Positions 8,915 to 17,002 of a stretch of 64,000 nucleotides of DNA are shown here, piece after piece. The DNA is from RGIG3077 sp045541475 (GTDB lineage Bacteria > Bacillota > Clostridia > Oscillospirales > Ruminococcaceae), in NCBI GenBank assembly GCA_045541475.1, contig JAZQJI010000041.1, positions 35,747 through 99,746 on the forward strand. Direction: 5' to 3'. A program made the translations under genes and the position numbers. Position 1 is the first letter of the stretch. The number at the start of each line of letters is the position of its first letter. Below the pieces are notes generated by a model that was given only the letters and a program-made list of their open reading frames with translations, ran no database searches and was not told the origin of the DNA.

Positions 8915-9226
8915 GTGAAAGTAAGATTTGAACTTATTATGTTATGTACTATATTTTTGGCTGTATCATTAATAGGATGTGACCCCAAATACCCGCCAGG
9001 TGATTTGAAGGTTGAACATATTGAAACAATGTCTATTGGCGACAGTGTTGATGTTGAGATTATTTATCCGAATACAGGCGGGTCATTTGTGATGGGCTGG
9101 AAAGATGAAAAAATCGAAATTATAGACGGTGACAGTATAGTTTCTGCTGACGGATTAACAATAACGGCATTAGAAAAAGGTAATGCTACAATTGAAGTGA
9201 GCGCAACTACTGTAATATCGGAGTAA
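8915..9226 (+). CDS. Small lipoprotein with bacterial Ig-like (BIG2-type) domain, probably truncated by a stop codon
   Basis: The GTG start (8915) follows AAGGAGGAGGT (8898-8908). The first 21 residues are a lipoprotein signal ending in the lipobox LIGC. The rest (about 80 residues) resembles a BIG2-type Ig domain, with SADGLTITALEKGNATIEVSA near the end. The frame stops at TAA 9224-9226, but the same frame continues for 19 sensible codons (ASKNYEERVYSTIVEIKVE) to TAG 9284-9286. The missing piece reads like the last beta strand of the domain. The present product is therefore probably shortened by one strand, or the gene is decaying. Confidence 0.65.
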   Translation: MKVRFELIMLCTIFLAVSLIGCDPKYPPGDLKVEHIETMSIGDSVDVEIIYPNTGGSFVMGWKDEKIEIIDGDSIVSADGLTITALEKGNATIEVSATTVISE

Positions 9227-9374
9227 GCAAGTAAAAATTATGAAGAACGAGTATATTCTACTATAGTTGAAATAAAGGTAGAGTAGAATTTATAGCATAT
9301 AGCACGTTACACAGTTGAATATATTGACAACTTTGAGTAAAATAGTGTATTTTCAGTCTGTAAATGGGTGATAA

Positions 9375-9605
9375 ATGATGATATTTGAACGCATACGCAA
9401 CCTGCGTGAAGATAACGACTACAAACAGCGCCAACTTGCCGAATATCTCAATGTTTCGCAAAATACTTATTCACAGTATGAAACGGGTACTATTTCGCTT
9501 TCGGCAGAAACTGCTATAAAACTTGCGCAGTTTTACGGAACAAGCGTTGATTATATTTTGGGACTTACCGATGAGAAAAAAGCTTATAAGAAAAAACAAA
9601 AATAG
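9375..9605 (+). CDS. Small XRE/Cro-type DNA-binding regulator
   Basis: The 76-residue protein is almost entirely one helix-turn-helix: FERIRNLREDND, QRQLAEYLNVSQNTYSQYETG and TAIKLAQFYGTSVDYILG are classic for the XRE family. A lysine-rich tail (KKAYKKKQK) follows. It has no effector domain. Two ATGs in a row (9375, 9378) follow a weak GGGTG site. Its target is not visible; it may regulate neighbouring promoters. Confidence 0.88.
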   Translation: MMIFERIRNLREDNDYKQRQLAEYLNVSQNTYSQYETGTISLSAETAIKLAQFYGTSVDYILGLTDEKKAYKKKQK

Positions 9606-9649
9606 AATAATTTGTTGGTTTTAAAAAGCTTTGTCACATAATATGTAAA

Positions 9650-9681
9650 AAAATATCCTCCTTAAAAAAGGAGGATATTTT
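9650..9681. terminator. Bidirectional terminator between the XRE gene and the 63-residue protein
   Basis: AAAATATCCTCC (9650-9661) pairs perfectly with GGAGGATATTTT (9670-9681) across an 8-base loop, with A/T runs on both sides. It overlaps the stop codon of the minus-strand gene. Confidence 0.85.
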
Positions 9682-9871
9682 AGTTTTTTTCATCACTTTC
9701 TAAAAATAATTGCTCGGATTTTTGCTGTAATTCTTTTAATTGCATCACAAGGTTTTCAAGCTTTTCGTAGGCGGTAATGTCCTCACTGCTGATAATATAT
9801 CTGTCTGTTTCTTCAATTATATCAGAAAGCCCGTTGAACAGTGTTAAGTATGGTTTTTTGTATTCTGACAT
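9680..9871 (-). CDS. Small hypothetical protein, 63 residues, helical
   Basis: I do not recognise the family. The start ATG (9869-9871) has a strong ACGGAGGAAC site 7 bases upstream, which supports it as a real gene. The sequence is soluble and probably helical (AYEKLENLVMQLKELQQKSEQ is coiled-coil-like). It directly follows a structured RNA with an intrinsic terminator (9892-10055, same strand), so its expression may depend on read-through of that terminator. Confidence 0.7.
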   Translation of the reverse strand: MSEYKKPYLTLFNGLSDIIEETDRYIISSEDITAYEKLENLVMQLKELQQKSEQLFLESDEKN

Positions 9872-9891
9872 TTGCTGTTCCTCCGTAAATT

Positions 9892-10055
9892 AAAAAAGTG
9901 TGTACAGCTAAGCTGTACACACCGAAAAACGCACAGCTCAGCTTGTTGCGACACAAGTTATTGAACCACCACAAAGGATGCCAAAATAGAGCATGCATTT
10001 TTACCGATAGATAAAAACACATCCTATGTAGTGTTCAGTATTCACTTGTGTCGCA
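9892..10055 (-). ncRNA. Candidate structured RNA or attenuator leader with its own promoter and terminator
   Basis: On the minus strand an excellent promoter (10061-10089) starts a transcript near 10054. A perfect 12-bp closing stem TGCGACACAAGT/ACTTGTGTCGCA joins 10044-10055 to 9947-9958. Inside it TGAAC/GTTCA, CACTAC/GTGGTG, GGATG/CATCC and TTTTTA/TAAAAA make a long rod. A second hairpin GTGTGTACAGCT/AGCTGTACACAC (9898-9922) with T6 (9892-9897) is an intrinsic terminator. The segment at 9933-9942 can pair with 9907-9916 over 10 bp, which would exclude the terminator, as in attenuators. It matches no riboswitch, SRP, tmRNA or RNase P motif I know. Confidence 0.65.
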
Positions 10056-10060
10056 CTGTT

Positions 10061-10089
10061 ATTATACCACATTATTTTCAAAAATGCAA
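10061..10089 (-). promoter_or_regulatory. Strong promoter of the structured RNA
   Basis: Minus strand TTGCAT (10084-10089), 17-base spacer, TATAAT (10061-10066). Confidence 0.8.
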
Positions 10090-10158
10090 TAAAAATACAA
10101 TTTGGCTAAATATTTTTATGTTCGCCGTTATGCTTGCGTAATATTTCATTTTCAAATC

Positions 10159-10187
10159 TTGAAATAATTAAACAGATGTGATATAAT
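10159..10187 (+). promoter_or_regulatory. Promoter of recJ operon
   Basis: TTGAAA (10159-10164), 17-base spacer, TATAAT (10182-10187). Confidence 0.75.
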
Positions 10188-10238
10188 TATATGATTATAA
10201 TTTTGCGAATAGTGTTATTGCTCTAAGGGGAAGAATTG

Positions 10239-12266
10239 ATGAAAAAATGGGTTATCGGCAAAGCCGAAGAAAAAGCCGTTGAAAATATAATGGAATGTGG
10301 ATGTTCGAAGCTTTGTGCGCAGGTGCTATCTTCAAGAGGAGTGAAAAATGCACAGCAGGCAATGGATTTGGTCGGCGAGTGCACTTTGCAGGATCCTTTT
10401 GTGCTTGCAGGTATGCAAAAGGCGGTTGAAACTATTGAAAATGCCGTTGACGAAGGCAGGCTTATCTGCATTTACGGCGATTATGACTGCGACGGAATTA
10501 TGGCAACGGCAATGCTTTACACCTATCTTGAATGTATGGGTGCACAAGTCATGACTTATATCCCCGAAAGGCATGAAGGTTATGGCATGAGCATAGAATC
10601 TGTCAATAGCCTTGCTGATATGGGAGTGGAGCTTATTATTACCGTAGATAATGGTATTTCTGCCATTGCTGAAGCGGAAGAAATTGCACGCTTAGGGGTA
10701 GAACTTGTTGTTACTGACCACCATCAGCCCGGTGATGAATTGCCTAACGCTGCTGCTGTTGTAAATCCGCATAGGTTTGATTGCCCCAGTGAATTTAAAA
10801 AGCTTTGCGGAGCCGGCGTTGTGTTAAAGCTTATCGCCGCTTTGGAAGGCGGAGATTACGATACCGCATTTGAACAGTTTGGTGATTTGGCAGCAGTTGC
10901 TACTATTGCCGATATTGTTGATATCTGCTCTGAAAACAGATATATTGTGCAAAACGGATTGAGATTGCTTGAAAATACAGAAAATTTAGGACTTTCGGCA
11001 CTGCTTGATGCGTGCTCGCTTTCGGGTAAGGAGCTTGACTCCAATTCCGTGGCGTTTATGCTTACACCAAAAATCAATGCCGCAGGACGTTTTGCATCAC
11101 CTAAAATTGCGCTTGATTTGATGCTTTGTGATGATGAGGAACAGGCTATAGAGCTTGCTCAGACTCTGATTGGCTATAACAACAGCCGAAGATTATCGGA
11201 AAACGAAATCATGGCGGATATTGACAGGCAGATTGCTGAAAATCCCGAAATAGTCAGCCGCAGACTTATTTTGCTTAACGGCGAAGGCTGGCATTGTGGC
11301 GTTATTGGTATAATCTGCGCAAGAATGGTTGAAAGATATTCAAAGCCGTGCTTTATCATCAGCACGGAAAATGGCGTCGGCAGAGGCTCTGCACGCTCGT
11401 TTGAAGGCTTTTCGGTGTTTAAAAGTCTTGAATACTGCGCTGATTTGCTTGATAATTACGGCGGACACCTGGGTGCAGGTGGTTTTACGGTAAAAACTGA
11501 GAATATTGACGCCTTTTTTGATAGACTGCTTGAATTTGCAGATAATAACGCTGTATCTCCGCTTATTGCAAGTACAAAAGCTGACAAGCTTTTGAGAAAA
11601 GAGGATTTTAGTGTTGAAAATGTTATGGGACTTGAAATTCTTGCTCCTTACGGCACGTCAAATCCCGAACCTGTATTTCTGATATCGGGTGCAAAGGTTA
11701 ATGCCGTTACAGCAATAGGCGGCGGCAAACATTGCAGATTATCGCTTTTTTACGATGGAATAACTATTCAGGCTTTGCTTTTCAGGGTTAGCAGTGAAAG
11801 CTTTAAGGCGAGAATCGGAGAAAAGATTGATGCACTTGTAACGCTTGATATCAACGAATGGAACGGAAGAGTAGACGTTTCAATAAAAGTTAAAGATTAT
11901 AGAGTTTGTGGTATTAATCAGCAAAAATATTTTGAAGCAAAGCAGGCTTATGATGATTATATCTGCAAAAAGGCACTGCCGCGCAGCTACTACCGCAGAA
12001 TGTTGCCCACGCGAGAGGAATTGACTGAAAGCTATAAGCAACTTTATGCGGCAAAGGGTGATATTGATACGGCATTTGCAAGGCTTAGCGCTTATCTGCC
12101 CGAATTTAATTTCTGCCGTTTCAGAATAGCTTTAGATGTTTTTAAAGAAAAGAATTTGATTGATTTTGATGTGGCGTTAAATAAATGCACGGTTTTGCCT
12201 GCAACTAAAAAGGTTGATATTTTCTCTTGCGCAATTTTGGCGGATATCAACGCAAAAGCACAATAA
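10239..12266 (+). CDS. recJ: Single-stranded-DNA-specific exonuclease RecJ
   Basis: The 675-residue protein has the RecJ/DHH phosphoesterase motifs: IYGDYDCDG (about 83-91), ITVDNG, VTDHHQPG (the DHH motif), NPHRFDCP, AGRFASP and, in the DHHA1 domain, GGHLGAGGF (about 409). An OB-fold-like part and a C-terminal extension follow, as in Firmicute RecJ. It degrades single-stranded DNA 5' to 3' in recombination and mismatch or base excision repair. I start at ATG 10239, which has AAGGGGAAG upstream. It heads the recJ-rel-MBL-hemZ-zinc-ribbon-rlmD cluster, with 47 bases to rel. Confidence 0.95.
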   Translation: MKKWVIGKAEEKAVENIMECGCSKLCAQVLSSRGVKNAQQAMDLVGECTLQDPFVLAGMQKAVETIENAVDEGRLICIYGDYDCDGIMATAMLYTYLECMGAQVMTYIPERHEGYGMSIESVNSLADMGVELIITVDNGISAIAEAEEIARLGVELVVTDHHQPGDELPNAAAVVNPHRFDCPSEFKKLCGAGVVLKLIAALEGGDYDTAFEQFGDLAAVATIADIVDICSENRYIVQNGLRLLENTENLGLSALLDACSLSGKELDSNSVAFMLTPKINAAGRFASPKIALDLMLCDDEEQAIELAQTLIGYNNSRRLSENEIMADIDRQIAENPEIVSRRLILLNGEGWHCGVIGIICARMVERYSKPCFIISTENGVGRGSARSFEGFSVFKSLEYCADLLDNYGGHLGAGGFTVKTENIDAFFDRLLEFADNNAVSPLIASTKADKLLRKEDFSVENVMGLEILAPYGTSNPEPVFLISGAKVNAVTAIGGGKHCRLSLFYDGITIQALLFRVSSESFKARIGEKIDALVTLDINEWNGRVDVSIKVKDYRVCGINQQKYFEAKQAYDDYICKKALPRSYYRRMLPTREELTESYKQLYAAKGDIDTAFARLSAYLPEFNFCRFRIALDVFKEKNLIDFDVALNKCTVLPATKKVDIFSCAILADINAKAQ

Positions 12267-12313
12267 GCTATACATAAGAAATATAAGCAAATGATAGAAG
12301 GGAGAGCGATTGT

Positions 12314-14503
12314 ATGCCCGAAACGATATATACAATTGATATGCTTATTCAAAAAATTCTTGATGAGGAAAAGCCGTATGACCTTGATAAGATTATAGAA
12401 TCATATAAATTTGCCGAAAGCGCACACACAGGACAAAAGCGCTCATCGGGCGAACCCTATATTTCGCACCCCGTTGCCGTAGCGTTTATACTTATTGAGC
12501 TTGGCATGGATACGGATACTATTTGTGCGGCAATGCTGCATGATGTTGTTGAGGATACCGAGATTTCTCTTGAAACAGTGGAAAAGAAATTCGGCAAGGA
12601 TATTGCAATGCTTGTGGATGGCGTAACAAAGCTTTCCAAAATGCCTATTTCACATGAAGAAATGCAGGCGGAAAATGTGCGCAAAATGCTGCTTGCCATG
12701 TCCAAGGATGTTCGAGTTATCATTATAAAATTGTGCGATAGACTGCACAATATGCGTACCTTGAAATACACGCCCACACACAAGCAAAGAGAAAAAGCGT
12801 TGGAAACAATGAATGTTTTTGCGCCGCTTGCGCACCGTTTGGGTATAAGGGCGGTAAAAGATGAGCTTGAAGATTTGGCGTTTTATTATCTTGATAGTTT
12901 TGCTTATGCCGAAATTGAACATATTCTTGAAATTGGCAAGGATGCAAGAGAAGAATTTATTGCAACAATAAAGGAACGCGTTTCGCAAAGGCTTGCGCAA
13001 GAAGAGTTTACTTCAAAGCCGCAGGTTGACGGCAGAGTAAAAACTATTTACGGCATTTATAAAAAGATTTTTGTTGACAGAAAAAGCATTGACCAGATTT
13101 ATGATAAATACGCAATCAGAGTGATTGTGGATAGTATTAACGAGTGCTACAATGTGCTTGGTATTATACACGATATGTTTAAGCCAATACCCAATCGCTT
13201 TAAGGATTATATTTCAACCCCGAAGGCGAATATGTATCAATCATTGCACACAACCGTTTTGGGAAGGGAAGGCATACCCTTTGAGGTGCAGATACGCACA
13301 TGGGATATGCACTACACGGCTGAATACGGTATTGCGGCGCATTGGAAATACAAAGAAGGTATTCAGGGTAAAGATAAGCTTGAAACGAGGCTTGCCTGGA
13401 TAAGACAGGTGCTTGAAGCTCAGAAGGAATCGGACGATATAGAGGAAATCGTGCGAACTATCAAGAACGACCTTGCCATTGATGAGGTTTTTGCGTTTAC
13501 TCCCAAAGGCGATATGATATCACTGCCGGCTGGCGGTACTGTTATTGATTTTGCGTATAAGATACATACGCAGGTAGGTAACAGCATGATGGGAGCCAAG
13601 GTTGACGGCAAGATGGTAAGGCTTGATTATAAGCTGCAAACGGGTGAAATTGTTGAGATTTTAACCACAAAAGCTGCCGATCACGGTCCGGGACGAGATT
13701 GGATTGACATTGCCAAAACTAACGAGGCAAAATCAAAAATCAGGGGCTGGTTTAAAAGAGAACGTCATGAAGAAAACGTTGCGCAGGGCAAGGCAATGCT
13801 TGAGGCTGAGTTTAAGCGCAACAGAATGATTGTTGCCCCTGAAGAGCTTGAAGAGTTTTTGAGCGATGAATTAAAGCGCAGACAATGCACAAGCCTTGAA
13901 GATTATTATGCAAAATTAGGTTATGGCGGTTTGATTTTATCAAAGCTGATGCCAAGACTTAAAGAATTGTATGTAAAAACGTACAGTGCAGCGCCCGACC
14001 CGACTGCTGTTATTCAAACATCGCAACCAAAGCCTAATAAGAAAGGTGTACACGGCGTTATTGTGGAAGGTATTGATAATTGCCTTGTAAAATTTTCGCA
14101 GTGCTGCAACCCATTGCCCGGTGAGGATATTATTGGTTTTGTTACCCGCGGACATGGTGTTTCCGTGCATAAAAAGGACTGCGTTAACTACATTTCGTCG
14201 TGCAGAGATCCTGAAAATGCAGGTAGGTGGGTCAACTGCTATTGGGCGGATTCCGCAAAATCGGAATATAGAACAACACTTGATATTGTGGGCTATGACA
14301 GAAACGGACTGTTGCTTGATGTATGCAGTGTTTTTGCGGATTTGAAAGTAACGCTTAGTCAGGTTACCGCAAGAGAAGCAAAGGATGGCTTAGCAATAAT
14401 TACTGTTACATTCAACACTACGGGCGTTGATCAACTTGATCTTATAACAAACAGGATTTCACGATTGAGCGGAATTGTATCAATTCAGCGAACGGGTAAA
14501 TAA
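12314..14503 (+). CDS. rel: Bifunctional (p)ppGpp synthetase/hydrolase Rel
   Basis: The 729-residue protein is a full-length long RSH enzyme that makes and degrades (p)ppGpp, the stringent-response signal. The hydrolase HD domain is intact (HPVAVAFILIELGMD, MLHDVVEDT near 75-83, DRLHNMRTL), so it should be bifunctional. The synthetase domain follows (GRVKTIYGIYKK near 238, then EVQIRTWDMHYTAEYGIAAHW). A TGS domain (FAFTPKGDMISLPAGGTV, about 395-455), a zinc-finger-like region with CC (FSQCCNPLPGE) and a C-terminal ACT domain complete it. GGGAGAG lies 8 bases before the ATG. Twelve bases separate it from the MBL gene. Confidence 0.97.
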   Translation: MPETIYTIDMLIQKILDEEKPYDLDKIIESYKFAESAHTGQKRSSGEPYISHPVAVAFILIELGMDTDTICAAMLHDVVEDTEISLETVEKKFGKDIAMLVDGVTKLSKMPISHEEMQAENVRKMLLAMSKDVRVIIIKLCDRLHNMRTLKYTPTHKQREKALETMNVFAPLAHRLGIRAVKDELEDLAFYYLDSFAYAEIEHILEIGKDAREEFIATIKERVSQRLAQEEFTSKPQVDGRVKTIYGIYKKIFVDRKSIDQIYDKYAIRVIVDSINECYNVLGIIHDMFKPIPNRFKDYISTPKANMYQSLHTTVLGREGIPFEVQIRTWDMHYTAEYGIAAHWKYKEGIQGKDKLETRLAWIRQVLEAQKESDDIEEIVRTIKNDLAIDEVFAFTPKGDMISLPAGGTVIDFAYKIHTQVGNSMMGAKVDGKMVRLDYKLQTGEIVEILTTKAADHGPGRDWIDIAKTNEAKSKIRGWFKRERHEENVAQGKAMLEAEFKRNRMIVAPEELEEFLSDELKRRQCTSLEDYYAKLGYGGLILSKLMPRLKELYVKTYSAAPDPTAVIQTSQPKPNKKGVHGVIVEGIDNCLVKFSQCCNPLPGEDIIGFVTRGHGVSVHKKDCVNYISSCRDPENAGRWVNCYWADSAKSEYRTTLDIVGYDRNGLLLDVCSVFADLKVTLSQVTAREAKDGLAIITVTFNTTGVDQLDLITNRISRLSGIVSIQRTGK

Positions 14504-14515
14504 AGGAGAAAAAAT

Positions 14516-15139
14516 ATGCTTGAAACATTTTGTATTCACTTGGGACCGCTGCGTTCAAACTGTTATATAGTGCCGCTTGGCAACGGCGAGTGTGTTGCGA
14601 TTGATATTGGCGGACACCCGAGAACATTTTTAAGTTTTCTGCGTGAGCATAACCTTTCGTTAAAAGCAATTCTGCTTACGCACGGTCATTTTGACCACAT
14701 CGGCGGAGTTGAACAGGTGCGAGAGGAAACCGCCTGCGATGTGTATATCCATAAAAATGATGAGAATATGCTAAAAGACATAAATCTTAACATGGGTACA
14801 ACCTTTAATCATTTTGCTTTTTATCCCGTTAAGGTTTACAAAACAATTAACGATAATGATGTTCTTGATTTTGAAAACCTTAAGTTTACTGTTTTACACA
14901 CACCGGGGCATACAAAAGGCGGCGTTTGCTATGTGTGCGATGATTGCATATTTACAGGCGATACGCTTTTCAGACAGTCCATCGGCCGCACTGATTTTGA
15001 AAACGGCAGTATGAGCGAAATGACACAGTCGCTTGAAAGATTGTGCGCTTTACAGGGCGATTATCGCGTAATGCCCGGACACATGGAAGAATCTACGCTT
15101 GATTTTGAGCGGAATTATAACCCTTACATAGCATTATGA
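14516..15139 (+). CDS. Metallo-beta-lactamase-fold hydrolase (glyoxalase II-like)
   Basis: The 207-residue protein has the full metal-binding set of the MBL superfamily: THGHFDHIGG (HxHxDH, about 55-64), HTPGHTKGG, FTGDTLF and MPGHMEEST. The short length and motif spacing fit the small YcbL/glyoxalase II-like thioesterases of Firmicutes commonly next to rel and hemZ. It probably hydrolyses a thioester or similar small molecule in the cytoplasm. The stop overlaps the hemZ start by 4 bases (ATGA), so the two are translationally coupled. AAAGGAG precedes the start. Confidence 0.9.
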   Translation: MLETFCIHLGPLRSNCYIVPLGNGECVAIDIGGHPRTFLSFLREHNLSLKAILLTHGHFDHIGGVEQVREETACDVYIHKNDENMLKDINLNMGTTFNHFAFYPVKVYKTINDNDVLDFENLKFTVLHTPGHTKGGVCYVCDDCIFTGDTLFRQSIGRTDFENGSMSEMTQSLERLCALQGDYRVMPGHMEESTLDFERNYNPYIAL

Positions 15140-16596
15140 CGATAATACTTGAAAATAACGATTTTAAATACGAAACCGAAGCAGTTGTTAAGTTATTTTT
15201 TCCTGCAATGCATTTTGCATTTGCTGACGGTAGCTGCAGAATAGATGGCGAATTTTGCAGAACAAAGCTGAAAATAGGCAAAAAATATACCTACGCTTTT
15301 GCTTATGTAAAAATCGGGGACAGCATAAAGTGCAAAGCTGCAAAGAGGATTGACAATGCCGATGCTGACTACACGCAAAAGTGCGAAACCGCACTTTGCC
15401 GCTGCCTTTATATCTGTTTGCAGAATCTGACAAAGAAAGACTGCAAATGGGGTATGCTTACGGGTGTGCGCCCTGCAAAGTTTGTGCGTCAGTTTTTTGA
15501 TAAAGGATATACCGATAGCGAAATTGCAGATATTCTTAAAAACAGATATTTTGTTAGCGAGGAAAAAATTAAGCTTGTTTTTGATATTTACAAGCTGCAA
15601 AAAAGCTGTGTGGAGTTTTGCTCGCCGCAAAAATTCAGCCTTTATGTTTCCATACCGTTTTGCCCCACAAGATGCACGTATTGCTCGTTTATTTCACATT
15701 CGGTTCAATCAAGTCAAAAGCTTATAGATGAATATGTAGAACTTTTGAATAGAGAACTTGAAATAATAGCAGACTACAGCAAAAGGTATAATCTTAAAGC
15801 GGAAACTGTATATTTCGGCGGCGGAACACCTACTTCACTTACAGCTATTCAGCTTGATAAGATTTTGACAACTATTGAAAATAATTTTGATTTATCGGGC
15901 GTTCGTGAATATACCGTTGAAGCAGGCAGGCCTGATACTATTACTGCGGACAAGCTTAAAACAATCAAATCGCACGGCATTGGGCGGATTTCAGTAAATC
16001 CGCAGAGTACGAATGATGAGGTTTTAAAAGCCATTGGCAGAAACCATACCGCACATGATTTTTTTGCAGGTTATGAATTGGCACGAAAAATCGGATTTGA
16101 TTGCATTAATACTGACCTTATTGCAGGTTTGCCGTGTGATAATCTGCAAAGCTTTGAAAAAACACTTGACGATATGCTACAAATTGCTCCCGAAAATATT
16201 ACCGTGCATAGCTTAACGCTTAAAAAAAGTGCAAAAATGTACGAAAATGGCAGTGACGGATTTTTGGATAACGTGGGCGAAATGCTTGATATGACTTTTG
16301 ATAAGCTCACAAAAAGCAATTATTTGCCGTATTATATATACAGGCAGAAAAATACATCGGAAAACCTCGAAAATGTTGGATATTCGCTTAAAGGGAAAGA
16401 GTGCTTGTATAATATCTACATAATGGACGATACAAGGACAATTCTCGGAGCGGGCTGTGGTGCTTCAAGCAAGCTTGTAAGAACTGAGTTTGACATGAAA
16501 AGGTTTTTTAACTTTAAATATCCCTTTGAGTATATACGGGATTTTGACTTGATGAACGAAAAGAAAAAGGCTATTGCCGAATTTTTTAAAGATTGA
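15136..16596 (+). CDS. hemZ: Coproporphyrinogen dehydrogenase HemZ (radical SAM)
   Basis: The 486-residue protein has the HemZ architecture: an N-terminal region of about 160 residues specific to HemZ (with MLTGVRPAKFVRQ) and then a HemN-type radical SAM domain whose cluster motif CPTRCTYC places cysteines at about 176, 180 and 183. FGGGTPTSL and NPQSTNDEVLKAIGR are further radical SAM/HemN signatures. The family is annotated as oxygen-independent oxidation of coproporphyrinogen III; some HemN-like proteins instead move heme, so the exact reaction is less sure. No other heme genes lie nearby. Confidence 0.92.
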   Translation: MTIILENNDFKYETEAVVKLFFPAMHFAFADGSCRIDGEFCRTKLKIGKKYTYAFAYVKIGDSIKCKAAKRIDNADADYTQKCETALCRCLYICLQNLTKKDCKWGMLTGVRPAKFVRQFFDKGYTDSEIADILKNRYFVSEEKIKLVFDIYKLQKSCVEFCSPQKFSLYVSIPFCPTRCTYCSFISHSVQSSQKLIDEYVELLNRELEIIADYSKRYNLKAETVYFGGGTPTSLTAIQLDKILTTIENNFDLSGVREYTVEAGRPDTITADKLKTIKSHGIGRISVNPQSTNDEVLKAIGRNHTAHDFFAGYELARKIGFDCINTDLIAGLPCDNLQSFEKTLDDMLQIAPENITVHSLTLKKSAKMYENGSDGFLDNVGEMLDMTFDKLTKSNYLPYYIYRQKNTSENLENVGYSLKGKECLYNIYIMDDTRTILGAGCGASSKLVRTEFDMKRFFNFKYPFEYIRDFDLMNEKKKAIAEFFKD

Positions 16597-16614
16597 TTTG
16601 AAAGGAAGATTGTT

Positions 16615-16992
16615 ATGGCAAATTTTGATAACGCATTTGAAAGCATGAAGAGAGGCTTTGACAAGGCAGCTGCTAAAACGGGAGAGGTTATTGGTTCTTC
16701 CAAACTTGCCGTTGAAAAAGCACAGATAAAAACACGTATTAATTCTCTTTACACAAGACTTGGCAGAGCTTACTACCTTAGCTTGCAGGGCAACGAAGAA
16801 GAAAAGGCTTTGATTGAGAAAATTTTGGCAAGAATTGAGGGTGCTATGAGCGACCTTGAAGATGTTGAGGTTTTAATTGCAAGCACAAAGAGCATTAAAT
16901 GTCCTGTTTGTGCAAAAAGAAATTCTGCAAGTGCTGATTTCTGCACTGAGTGCGGAATGTCGCTTTATGATGATACGCAGGACAATTTCTGA
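16615..16992 (+). CDS. Small zinc-ribbon protein with helical N-terminus
   Basis: The 125-residue protein has an N-terminal amphipathic helical region (FDNAFESMKRGFDKAAAKTGEV and following) and a C-terminal zinc ribbon with CPVCAKRNSASADFCTECG (C-x2-C and C-x2-C, about residues 98-116). Proteins of this layout are common in Firmicutes but have no defined function. GAAAGGAAG precedes the ATG. It sits 18 bases after hemZ and 10 before rlmD, inside the operon. Confidence 0.85.
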   Translation: MANFDNAFESMKRGFDKAAAKTGEVIGSSKLAVEKAQIKTRINSLYTRLGRAYYLSLQGNEEEKALIEKILARIEGAMSDLEDVEVLIASTKSIKCPVCAKRNSASADFCTECGMSLYDDTQDNF

Positions 16993-17002
16993 TTAAAAAA
17001 CT

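Larger units (their letters stand above)
9872..10238. other. Intergenic region between the 63-residue protein gene and recJ
   Basis: The 367 bases hold the structured RNA on minus, its promoter, and the recJ promoter on plus. Nothing else coding is supported; the 66-codon minus frame across the RNA has no ribosome site. Confidence 0.7.

Noticed and set aside
9822..10022. 66-codon frame on minus across the structured RNA
   Set aside because: No ribosome site, and it overlaps both the terminator hairpin and the start of the better-supported 63-residue gene.
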